Shown here: positions 44,562-52,091 of the stretch, one piece after another
Layout: each line of letters opens with the position of its first letter
Numbering within the stretch: the stretch's first letter is position 1
Assembly (NCBI RefSeq): GCF_014217685.1
Contig: NZ_CP043653.1
Coordinates: 2,794,419-2,858,418, forward strand
DNA from: Glaciihabitans sp. INWT7
GTDB lineage: Bacteria; Actinomycetota; Actinomycetes; Actinomycetales; Microbacteriaceae
Length of the DNA: 64,000 bases
Direction: 5' to 3'
The notes under the pieces: generated by a model
Seen by the model: only the letters and a program-made list of their open reading frames with translations
What the model was told of the DNA's origin: nothing
Databases searched by the model: none
Made by a program: the position numbers and the translations under genes

Positions 44562-45376
44562 CCGATGAAGTCGAGAATTCGACGCGCGAGTTGAGCCGGG
44601 TCTGAGAGATTGGGGCAGTGGCCGCTCGATGTGAGCATCACCAACTGACTCCCGCTGATCTGCTCATGGACATACCGACCGACAGGGGCCGGGGCGATCA
44701 CGTCCTCCCTGCTTTGAAGTACAAGGGTGGGAACGGACACCCTGGCGAGGTCCCGACGATTGTCTGAGAGGAACGTCACCCTCGCAAAATGCCTGGCGAT
44801 CGTCGGGTCGGTGGTGCAGAAGTTCTCGGTGAGTTCCCGACCCAATTCTGGTCGATCGGAATTCCCCATCATGAGAGGCGCGATCGTTGCGGACCACCCC
44901 AGATAGTTGGAGTCGAGGGTGTCGAGAAGGGAATCGATGTCTGCCCGGGCAAAGCCGCCACGGTATTCGGCGTCGTCGACATAGCGAGCCGAAGGTCCGA
45001 CCAGCACCAGAGCGCCGAAGCGAGAACTGTCGCGATTTGCCGCGAGGATGCCCACCATCGCGCTGACCGAATGTCCGACGAAGACCGCCTGCGTCAGACC
45101 GAGGGCGTCGATTATCTCGAGAACATCCTGCGCGTAGCCATCCAGCGAATCGTATTTTCCGTGATCGTAGGCGGCGAGATTCGACCCTCCCGCACCCACG
45201 TGATCGAACAGCACCACTCGATAGTCCCGCTCGAAGAACGGGACCATATGGCGCCAGACTTCCTGGCTGCATCCGAATCCGTGAGAGAAGACGATCGGAC
45301 GACCGTTCGGGTTGCCCAGGACGCGCACGTTGTTACGAACCAGCGGATCGCCGATGGCTTCTGCGGTGGGGATCAT
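44558..45376 (-). CDS. RsbQ-like alpha/beta hydrolase
   Basis: 272-residue hydrolase with RsbQ-family hallmarks: RNNVRVLG, FSHGFGCSQEVWRH, VVLFDHVGAGGS, nucleophile Ser103 in VGHSVSAM, Asp225 in QSREDVIAP, and His253 in SSGHCPNLS. Bacillus RsbQ is a positive regulator needed by the PAS-bearing phosphatase RsbP in energy stress, probably by supplying a small hydrophobic ligand. Coupling here to a PAS-GAF-GGDEF protein (ATGA overlap) suggests the same bipartite sensor with c-di-GMP output. The ATG at 45376 is chosen over an upstream codon since family proteins start about ten residues before RNNV. Confidence 0.88.
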   Translation of the reverse strand: MIPTAEAIGDPLVRNNVRVLGNPNGRPIVFSHGFGCSQEVWRHMVPFFERDYRVVLFDHVGAGGSNLAAYDHGKYDSLDGYAQDVLEIIDALGLTQAVFVGHSVSAMVGILAANRDSSRFGALVLVGPSARYVDDAEYRGGFARADIDSLLDTLDSNYLGWSATIAPLMMGNSDRPELGRELTENFCTTDPTIARHFARVTFLSDNRRDLARVSVPTLVLQSREDVIAPAPVGRYVHEQISGSQLVMLTSSGHCPNLSDPAQLARRILDFIG

Positions 45377-45621
45377 GACAGCTCTCGGGTCGCGGGTAGC
45401 GAGCAAATACGATAAATCGCCACGTTCCGGACGAATGGGGCGAATGCCGTCTTCCGCCGGGCCAGAGCCTGCACGCGGTTCGTCGCCACTGGAGAAGCTG
45501 GATACGTCGGAGTTGCGCGCGAGTTTATCTTACCGGCGACGACCATGGGGGGCTTTGACAAACTCGCGTGACGACGGGGAGGGTTGCCTCACAGCCATCG
45601 GTCGCGCAGAGGAGGAGTCGG

Positions 45622-46431
45622 GTGAGCTTTCAGCCCTCGACGGTCCCGCTCGGCGAATCCGAGCTATCGGAAGCCATCGCCCGGGGGGAGATCGTCGCGC
45701 ACTTCCAGCCTCAAGTCGACCTGAGGACGGGGGACATCGTTGCCGTCGAAACTCTCAGTCGCTGGGATCATCCGCACCGCGGTGTCATCGGCCCCGGAGA
45801 GTTCATCCCCCTCGCGGAACGAACAGGACTGATCCACCGCATGGGCGCGCACATGATCGAACAGGGTTGTCGGGTCGCCGCTGGCTGGATCGGCCGAGGG
45901 CGCCCAGTCGAAGTGTCGATCAATGTCTCGGCGACGCAACTCTCTGCGCCGCTTTTCTTCGCGGACGTCATCTCGAGCCTCGAGCGCACGCGCCTTCCTC
46001 CCGGTCTCCTCACCCTGGAGATCACCGAATCGCAGGCGATCACGGACATCCGCCCGGTGCGCGATCACCTCGGCCAATTGCGGGATCGAGGCGTGGGGAT
46101 CTCGATCGATGATTTCGGCACCGGATACTCCTCGATCGAGCGATTGCTCCGGCTCGGTGCAACCGAACTGAAACTCGATCGCACCTTAATTCAGGCACAC
46201 AGTGATTCCACACTCGCCCTCGTGGCCGCCGTCGTCTCACTCGTACACGAGCGCGGTATTCGCGTCGTAGCCGAGGGCATCGAGACCGCAGACCACCTGG
46301 AACAGACGCGTCGACTGGGATGCGATCGCGCGCAGGGCTTTCTCTTCGCACCGCCCACGCCAAGTACCCGTCTCGAGCAGGTGTTCTCTGCGAACCGTCC
46401 CGCCGACTGGATTGCCGCAGAAAGCCTCTAG
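45622..46431 (+). CDS. EAL-domain c-di-GMP phosphodiesterase
   Basis: 269-residue stand-alone EAL protein. The signature reads ETL (Glu43-Leu45) in place of EAL, but the metal and catalytic residues are all present: Glu43, Asn101, Glu133 (TLEITES), Asp163-Asp164 (DDFGTGYSS), Lys184 and Asp186 (LKLDR), Glu218 (AEGIET) and Gln238. Hydrolysis of c-di-GMP is therefore likely. The GTG at 45622 has a perfect AGGAGG six bases upstream. It is divergent from rsbQ, giving a make/break pair around a 245-bp control region. Its last 4 bp overlap the convergent small gene. Confidence 0.88.
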   Translation: MSFQPSTVPLGESELSEAIARGEIVAHFQPQVDLRTGDIVAVETLSRWDHPHRGVIGPGEFIPLAERTGLIHRMGAHMIEQGCRVAAGWIGRGRPVEVSINVSATQLSAPLFFADVISSLERTRLPPGLLTLEITESQAITDIRPVRDHLGQLRDRGVGISIDDFGTGYSSIERLLRLGATELKLDRTLIQAHSDSTLALVAAVVSLVHERGIRVVAEGIETADHLEQTRRLGCDRAQGFLFAPPTPSTRLEQVFSANRPADWIAAESL

Positions 46432-46700
46432 AAGGTGCTACCGATGTCGCCGCCGAGCTCGACATCAGTGGAATCGATTCGCGCTTCCTCCGCAGACTCG
46501 CCCCCGACGTCGAGCCGCGTCCACAACACCGGCATTCCGGGCGAGAACAGGATTTCGACACCGCTGCCCGACTTGAGCGGCGGGATAGTCACGTAGCCCC
46601 CGCCCGCCTTGATCGCTTCGAGGATCCGTGATTTGAGCGCGGTAACGGGATCGGGGAGAAAGTAGTCTCGCCCATCGACGGTAAGGCGGTTCACTATCAC
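46428..46700 (-). CDS. Small Microbacteriaceae hypothetical protein (90 aa)
   Basis: 90-residue protein starting MIVNRLTVDGRDYFLP, with VTALKSRILEAIKAGGGYV and PGMPVLWTRLDV. The GTG at 46700 follows GAGGAAACCA, which fixes the start. It resembles short hypothetical proteins I associate with Microbacteriaceae genomes; no function is known. It is divergent from the DUF7882 gene with a 139-bp gap, and its end overlaps the EAL gene by 4 bp. Confidence 0.7.
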   Translation of the reverse strand: MIVNRLTVDGRDYFLPDPVTALKSRILEAIKAGGGYVTIPPLKSGSGVEILFSPGMPVLWTRLDVGGESAEEARIDSTDVELGGDIGSTF

Positions 46701-46839
46701 TGGTTTCCTCAGCTCGGGATCGATCGCGTCGGTCAGTCGACCGCGGTCCAAGGGTACGCCCGTTGATCGCGCCTTCCGACGGCGACTATCCTGCAACCAG
46801 CAGGGAATCACCTGTCGTCACAGACCGCAAGGGGGCACC

Positions 46840-47157
46840 GTGGGCGTTCTCTACTACGGCGACAGCGAATTCGAACTCGATGATCGACTCCTCACTCACC
46901 TGCAGATCGTCATCAGCACCAAATTGAGACGGGGCGAGAATTTCTTCCTCTCGTGGATTCAGCCGATGGAGCGGGGCAGCGGGCGTCACGCGATCTGGAT
47001 TGACAACGGCATCCGCATCCATTTTTTCTTCAGTGGATCCCGGCCCGCAGGCGTAAATCGCGCCTGGGTCGAATCGCTGATGCTCGCGGCAGGCAGGCCA
47101 TCCGGCCTTCAACTTGGTGATGAGGCAGAGCCGCGCGGCGAAGCTAGCGACAAGTAG
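46840..47157 (+). CDS. DUF7882 family protein
   Basis: 105-residue protein of a family largely restricted to Microbacteriaceae: MGVLYYGDSEFELDDRLL, a KLRRGENFFLSW core, SGRHAIWIDNGI, FFFSGSRPAGVNRAWVESLM and an acidic tail. AAGGGGG precedes the GTG start. The function is unknown. Size and composition suggest a small cytoplasmic beta-rich domain. It is a useful taxonomic marker for this window. Confidence 0.8.
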   Translation: MGVLYYGDSEFELDDRLLTHLQIVISTKLRRGENFFLSWIQPMERGSGRHAIWIDNGIRIHFFFSGSRPAGVNRAWVESLMLAAGRPSGLQLGDEAEPRGEASDK

Positions 47158-47225
47158 GGATCCGTCACGCTACGCTCTTTTCCACGGCGACCAAGATCGC
47201 TTCTTCCTAGGAATGGCGGACATCG

Positions 47226-47840
47226 GTGAAGCAACTCTTCGGGCTCCTTCGGCTGGCGGCCGGGCTCGCTATCCTCGCCGCCATCGCCGGGCAGTTCGCC
47301 TACAGCGCTGAGCGCACCACGATCAATCCGTTCAACTTCTTCGGATACTTCACCATCCAGAGCAACATCATCACGATGGTCGCCTTCCTCGCCTCGGCGT
47401 ATTTCATCTTCAGGCGCACGAGGCAGCCGAGCTGGGTCATCTACCTGAGGGCGGTCGCGACCACGATCATCGTGATTGTGGGGATCGTCTACAACACCCT
47501 GCTCGCCGGTGCCTCGCTGGCGGGCTCGTTCGATCTGCGGTGGTCGAGCAATATCCTGCACATCATCATCCCGATCTACGCATTGGTGGACTGGGTGTTC
47601 TTCGCCGATCGCACGAAGCTGCCGTACAACCGGCTGTGGGTCGTGCTGATCTATCCGGTCGTCTGGCTGGTCGTCATCCTCATTCGCGGCGCGACCGACG
47701 GCTGGGTGCCGTACCCGTTCCTCAACCCGGCGACCGGGTATGCGTCGGTTGCCGCCTACTGCGTCGCCATCTCGGTCTTCACAGTGCTCTTCGGCCTCGC
47801 GGTGTTCGCGCTCAGCCGCGTGCGCATCCTCAAGCCGTAG
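47226..47840 (+). CDS. Pr6Pr family membrane protein
   Basis: 204-residue protein with six transmembrane helices (LLRLAAGLAILAAIAGQFA, SNIITMVAFLASAYFIF, AVATTIIVIVGIVYNTLLAG, ILHIIIPIYALVDWVFF and two more). FGYFTIQSNI and the conserved His in NILHIIIPIYAL are features of the Pr6Pr/FAR-17a-AIG1-like group. Some eukaryotic relatives are hydrolases of hydroxy fatty acid esters; the bacterial role is unknown. The GTG start is at 47226. Confidence 0.82.
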   Translation: MKQLFGLLRLAAGLAILAAIAGQFAYSAERTTINPFNFFGYFTIQSNIITMVAFLASAYFIFRRTRQPSWVIYLRAVATTIIVIVGIVYNTLLAGASLAGSFDLRWSSNILHIIIPIYALVDWVFFADRTKLPYNRLWVVLIYPVVWLVVILIRGATDGWVPYPFLNPATGYASVAAYCVAISVFTVLFGLAVFALSRVRILKP

Positions 47841-47867
47841 GGAATTCCCGAGCGCAGCGCAGCGCCG

Positions 47868-48947
47868 CTAGCCCGTCGAGGTGCCGAAGAGCAGGCCGAG
47901 CAGGTAGGTGACGGCCGCCGCTCCGAAGCCGATACCGAGCTGGCGGAGGGCGCGACGCAGGGGCGGTCCGCCGGAGAGCAGGCCCACGACCGCGCCGGTA
48001 CCGAGCAGCGCCAGGCCGACGAGCACGGCCGCGACGGAGAGGGCGGCGATCCCCTCCAGCCCGAAAAGGTAGGGCAGCACCGGGATGACCGCACCGGAGG
48101 CGAAGAAACAGAAGCTCGAGATCGCGGCGCCGAATCCCGTACCGACGGCTTCGTGCCTGTCGACCGACCCCTCCTGGTCGGCGAGACTGTGATCGTTGAG
48201 CACCTCGGCTGCCCGGGCGGCAGCGTCATCGGGTGTCAGGCCGCGCGCCCGATAGACGAGTGCGAGCTCGTTCGCGTCGACGTCGAGGTGCGGGAGTGCG
48301 CTGTTGCTCTCGGGATCGGGGGTGGATGCCTCGAGCAACTCCCGCTGGGACCGCACCGACACGTACTCCCCCGCCCCCATCGACAGGGCCCCGGCGAGGA
48401 GTCCGGCGACGCCGGCGAGGAGTACGACATGGTTGGGTACTCCGCTCGCGCTGATGCCGATCACGAGGGCGAGGTTGGAGACCAGCCCGTCATTCGCGCC
48501 GAAGACGGCGGCGCGGAAGGTGCCGGAGAGCCGGTTGCGCCCTCGAGCGGCGAGCCCGCGAACGACCTCGGCGTGGATCCGCTCATCGGCAGCCATCGCC
48601 GGGGTGGCATCCGAATCCGATTCGTAGGGGGAACGAGCTTCGGCGCGCTGCGCGAGCGCGAGCACGAACACCGACCCGAACCGTCGTGCGAGAAAACCGA
48701 GTGAGCGAGTGCGGAAGTCTCCTCGTCGTGGCTTGCCGACCTGGTCACCCAGAAGGTCGAACCAGTGCTGTTCGTGGCGACCCTCCGCTTCGGCGAGCGC
48801 GAGCAGGATCGCCCGCTCTTCTCCGGAGCGACGGCCGGCGAGATCGCGGTACACCGCGGCTTCGGCCTTCTCGTCGGCGAGGTATTGGCGCCAGCGACGA
48901 AGGTCGGATGCGGTGGGGGCAGAGGGGGACGGGCGCGTGGCGCTCAC
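47868..48947 (-). CDS. Ferritin-like/VIT1 fusion metal transporter (MbfA-like)
   Basis: 359 residues. The N-terminal rubrerythrin-like domain (about 14-135) has Glu/His ligands (DEKAEAAVYRDLA, AEAEGRHEQHW, ADERIHAEV). A C-terminal VIT1/CCC1 domain with about five membrane helices follows (FGANDGLVSNLALVIGISA, AGALSMGAGEYVSVRSQRE, then two to three C-terminal helices). Such fusions export or sequester Fe2+/Mn2+. The GTG at 48947 follows AAAGGA. A candidate yybP-ykoY riboswitch in its leader points to Mn2+ as a key ligand. Confidence 0.9.
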   Translation of the reverse strand: MSATRPSPSAPTASDLRRWRQYLADEKAEAAVYRDLAGRRSGEERAILLALAEAEGRHEQHWFDLLGDQVGKPRRGDFRTRSLGFLARRFGSVFVLALAQRAEARSPYESDSDATPAMAADERIHAEVVRGLAARGRNRLSGTFRAAVFGANDGLVSNLALVIGISASGVPNHVVLLAGVAGLLAGALSMGAGEYVSVRSQRELLEASTPDPESNSALPHLDVDANELALVYRARGLTPDDAAARAAEVLNDHSLADQEGSVDRHEAVGTGFGAAISSFCFFASGAVIPVLPYLFGLEGIAALSVAAVLVGLALLGTGAVVGLLSGGPPLRRALRQLGIGFGAAAVTYLLGLLFGTSTG

Positions 48948-49003
48948 GGGGATCCTTTCGGTCTCGAAGAATCCGCGGGTCTCGCCGGAGTCTCCTGTGG
49001 GAC

Positions 49004-49141
49004 CGAAGGTCTCGTTCGCCGAAGCAACCGCATTCGTCGCTTCGGTGGGGTACCGGGCCGGTCGTCGTGACCCGCCAGTATGTCGATACTCCCGACTACA
49101 CCGGTGGAAGTGACCCGGTGCGAGGGAACTACTCCCCTTCG
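49004..49141 (-). ncRNA. Candidate yybP-ykoY (Mn2+) riboswitch in the VIT1 leader
   Basis: Read on the minus strand, the leader starts with the yybP-ykoY-type AAGGGGAGTAG and has a middle loop CGACATAC. It ends with GAACGAGACCTTCGG, matching the conserved 3' segment of that class (GAGCnAGACCUU). The 5' CGAAGG (49141-49136) and 3' CCTTCG (49009-49004) form the closing P1 helix. An alternative GACC-TTC-GGTC hairpin in the 3' strand could switch expression. The 5' core overlaps the galM stop codon. Identified by eye; not tested against the covariance model. Confidence 0.72.
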
Positions 49142-50067
49142 TTACTTCCAGAGTAGCGGATGCCCCAGGAACCCGACCAGCTCTCGCCGGGCTCTAGCCA
49201 CTTCACACCCTGGCCGCTGTTGAGGGCGTTCGGTGGAGCGGTCATCGGCTCCACGGCGATCGCCGTCGCAAGCCCGTCGTCCCGCGGGAAGATGCGAGTG
49301 GTGAACACCTGCACGTACGCGAAGTCGGACTCCTGCCACAGCTCCACGAATCGACCGTCCGGAGCCGTGAGCCGGTGATGTGCCACGCCGTCTATCGAGG
49401 TGACGCCACCGAAGGCATCGTCGAGGTCGAGGTCCGCCACCAACCGACCGGCTCGTAGGTCGTATTCCGTGCCGTCGACGGTCGTCTCGCGGATCGGGTT
49501 GAGCCGGGCATCCGTCTCGAAGCGGGTGCCGGCCGCGACCTCGAGCGTGAGCTCGTAGGTCGGTACCGCACCGACCCGCAGGAACGGGTGGGTCCCCACC
49601 GCATAGGGCGCGCGTTCCCCGCCGACGTTCACGACGCCGTGGGTCACGCGGATGCCGTCGTCGACGAGTTCGTAGCGCACCGTGGTGTCGAGGGTGAACG
49701 GGTACCCCCGGGTCGGGTGCACCGTCGCCGCGAGGGTCACGGCCTCCGCCGTGCGCTCGACCACGGTGTACGGGCGGTCCCGAAGGAGCCCGTGAAGGGC
49801 ATTGTGCAGGGCGGGTTCCGTGATGTCGAGCACCTGGGCGGCACCCTCGTGGATCCACAGGCCATCGCGCACCCGATTCGGCCACGGCACGAGCACGGTA
49901 CCGTCGCCGAAGGGCGGCAGCACGTCTTCGCCGTATGGTTCGGTGAGCTCCACGCCGCCGATGGAGAGCACGCGCAGCGATGCGGCGACCTCCGTGATCA
50001 CCGCGATCGCCTCGCCGTGAGGAGTCGACTTCGAGAGGGCGAACTGGTCTCCGGTGGGGGCACGCAT
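49129..50067 (-). CDS. galM: Aldose 1-epimerase family protein (GalM-like)
   Basis: 312-residue beta-sandwich epimerase. The substrate-ring residues expected for the family are present: His in NALHGLLRD, His in VGTHPFLRVG, and Glu in AIAVEPMTAPPNAL. PWPNRVRDG is the usual Arg-bearing motif. It interconverts sugar anomers before GalK acts. It lies 9 bp after deoR on the same strand. Its last codons and stop (GAA GGG GAG TAG) double as the conserved 5' core of the downstream riboswitch. Confidence 0.87.
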   Translation of the reverse strand: MRAPTGDQFALSKSTPHGEAIAVITEVAASLRVLSIGGVELTEPYGEDVLPPFGDGTVLVPWPNRVRDGLWIHEGAAQVLDITEPALHNALHGLLRDRPYTVVERTAEAVTLAATVHPTRGYPFTLDTTVRYELVDDGIRVTHGVVNVGGERAPYAVGTHPFLRVGAVPTYELTLEVAAGTRFETDARLNPIRETTVDGTEYDLRAGRLVADLDLDDAFGGVTSIDGVAHHRLTAPDGRFVELWQESDFAYVQVFTTRIFPRDDGLATAIAVEPMTAPPNALNSGQGVKWLEPGESWSGSWGIRYSGSNEGE

Positions 50068-50076
50068 GCGGTCAGC

Positions 50077-50889
50077 CTAGCGAGCCAGAAGGATGTGGAG
50101 TCCCGCCGCCTCCAGCACCGCCAACTCGCGTGCATCGGCCTCGCTTCCGGTGATGAGGGTGTCGATCTGGCCGATCGGGGCCACCCGGCTGTGCTGGGTG
50201 ACCCCCAGTTTGGCGCTGTCGGCCACCACGATGCAGCGGGCGGAGGCCTCGAGCATGCGCCTCTTGAGGTCGGCCTCGGGAAGGTTGACGTTCGTGATGC
50301 CGGATGCCGCATCCACACCGCTGCAGCCGATGAATGCGAGGTCGGCGCGAATGCGCTCGAACACCACCCCGGCGAGGGGGTCGACGAGGGAGTGCTGCAG
50401 CGGTCGCACCGTGCCGCCGGTGACGACGACCGTGAACCGAGGGATCACCGGCTCGAGGAGCAGCGCGATGTTGAGCGCGTTGGTGATCACGACCACACCC
50501 TGCAGGTCGTCCCGGTCGAGCAGGGCGGCGGCGATCGCGGTTGTCGTGGTTCCCACGTCGAGCACGATGGTCTGGTGGGATTGCACGAGCGAGGCGGCTG
50601 CTCGCCCGATCCGTGCTTTCTCCGGTGAGGAGGCGAGCATGGACTGCTCGAACGGACGCTCGGGCCCGGGCGGCCGGCCGGACGCTGGACCCCCGGTCAC
50701 CGCACCCCCGTGCACCCGCTGCAGGGCGTTGCCGTCGGCGAGCGCGTCGAGATCCGCTCTGATCGTCACCTCTGAGATGCCGAAGAGCTGGCTGAGTTGT
50801 GCCACCTTGGCGAATCCACGCTCGTCGACGATGGACAGGATCTGCTCGCGCCGCGCCGCCGCCGGCGGTCGAGAGCTCGGGTCTGTCAT
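50077..50889 (-). CDS. DeoR/GlpR-family transcriptional regulator
   Basis: 270 residues: N-terminal winged HTH (REQILSIVDERGFAKVAQLS, ISEVTIRADLDALADGNAL, VHGGAV) and a C-terminal DeoR sugar-phosphate-sensing domain (LDVGTTTTAIAAALLDR, VVTGGTVRPLQHSLVDP). It is divergent from galTK and upstream of galM, so it is likely the galactose-operon repressor. The ATG at 50889 is chosen since the longer frame would cover the intergenic operator. Confidence 0.92.
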   Translation of the reverse strand: MTDPSSRPPAAARREQILSIVDERGFAKVAQLSQLFGISEVTIRADLDALADGNALQRVHGGAVTGGPASGRPPGPERPFEQSMLASSPEKARIGRAAASLVQSHQTIVLDVGTTTTAIAAALLDRDDLQGVVVITNALNIALLLEPVIPRFTVVVTGGTVRPLQHSLVDPLAGVVFERIRADLAFIGCSGVDAASGITNVNLPEADLKRRMLEASARCIVVADSAKLGVTQHSRVAPIGQIDTLITGSEADARELAVLEAAGLHILLAR

Positions 50890-50907
50890 GCGCTCATCTT
50901 CGATTAC

Positions 50908-50949
50908 TTGTGTTTTCTTGTCAAACGCCGGTAACGTTTTGTTGTTTTC
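50908..50949 (+). promoter_or_regulatory. Likely DeoR operator / galT promoter region
   Basis: Unusually T-rich for this genome. TGTTTTC is repeated at 50911-50917 and 50943-50949, 32 bp apart (three helical turns), each within a TTGT...AAAC context. Widely spaced direct repeats are typical DeoR-family sites. It lies between divergent deoR and galT. Confidence 0.5.
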
Positions 50950-50984
50950 GAAACTCCTTCCCGCATCCTCCCCAGAGAGTCGCC

Positions 50985-52091
50985 ATGTCATCGATCGTCA
51001 AACGCGAATACCGGCTGGCCGACGGGCGGGAGCTCATCTACTTCGACGACGCCGATACGCGCCTCGGCCCCGACCGTGCCCCGGACGCCCGCCACCTCGA
51101 TCCGCGACCGGATACCGCGTCCATGCGGCAGGACCCGCTCACCGGGGAATGGATCTCCATCGCGGCCGCCCGGCAGAACCGGGTCTTCCTTCCCCCGGCA
51201 GACCAGGATCCTCTCGCCCCGGCGAGCGCGAACAATCCCTCGGAGATCCCGGACGTCTACGACGTCGCCGTGTTCGAGAATCGCTCGCCCAGCTTCGGTC
51301 CGGGGATCGCGGCACCGTTCGACGCCGAGGAACTCACCAGCATCGGCCTGGGTCGCAGCCTGCCCTCGATCGGTCGGTGCGAGGTCGTCTCCTTCGGGCC
51401 GGAACACGAGGGAGCCTTCGGCAGCGTGAGCCGATCGCGGGCGCGCACGGTGATCGAGGCCTGGGCCGACCGCACAGCGGTGCTGTCCGCGCTGCCGGGC
51501 ATCCAGCAGGTCTTCCCCTTCGAAAACCGCGGCGAGGCCATCGGCGTCACCCTGCGTCATCCGCACGGCCAGATCTACGCCTATCCCTACATCACGCCAC
51601 GCACGACCCGATTGCTCGAATCGATCGCCCGCTTCGGGCCCGACCTGTTCGGGTCGATCCTCGAATTCGAATCTTCCTCAGACCGCGTGGTGCTGCGCGG
51701 CGAACACTGGACGGCGTTCGTGCCCTTCGCTGCGCGCTGGCCCATCGAGGTTCACATGCTGCCCCATCGCCAGATTCCCGACTTCGCCGCGACCTCGCCG
51801 GACGAACGGGACGAACTGGCCGGCCTCTACCTGCGATTGCTGCGCGCGATCGACGAACTCTACGACACCCCGACGCCGTACATCGCGGCCTGGCACCAGG
51901 CGCCGGTCGCGACCGGGCGAGACGACATCCGTCTCATGCTGCAGATCACTTCGCCGCGCCGCGCGGAGAGCAAGCTGAAGTACCTCGCCGGGTCCGAAGC
52001 CGCCATGGGTGCCTGGATCGGCGATGTGACCCCCGAACAGACCGCCGCCTTCGTGCGCGACGCCCTCACCCGAGTAAAGGACCCCCAGTGA
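50985..52091 (+). CDS. galT: Galactose-1-phosphate uridylyltransferase
   Basis: 368-residue HIT-superfamily enzyme with the nucleophile motif HPHGQ (in LRHPHGQIYAYP) and the N-terminal DPLTGEWISIAAARQNR. Late motifs include VHMLPHRQIPDF and AWHQAP. It transfers UMP between UDP-glucose and galactose-1-phosphate in the Leloir pathway. The ATG at 50985 is preceded by AGAGAG. The stop overlaps the galK start (GTGA). Confidence 0.94.
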   Translation: MSSIVKREYRLADGRELIYFDDADTRLGPDRAPDARHLDPRPDTASMRQDPLTGEWISIAAARQNRVFLPPADQDPLAPASANNPSEIPDVYDVAVFENRSPSFGPGIAAPFDAEELTSIGLGRSLPSIGRCEVVSFGPEHEGAFGSVSRSRARTVIEAWADRTAVLSALPGIQQVFPFENRGEAIGVTLRHPHGQIYAYPYITPRTTRLLESIARFGPDLFGSILEFESSSDRVVLRGEHWTAFVPFAARWPIEVHMLPHRQIPDFAATSPDERDELAGLYLRLLRAIDELYDTPTPYIAAWHQAPVATGRDDIRLMLQITSPRRAESKLKYLAGSEAAMGAWIGDVTPEQTAAFVRDALTRVKDPQ

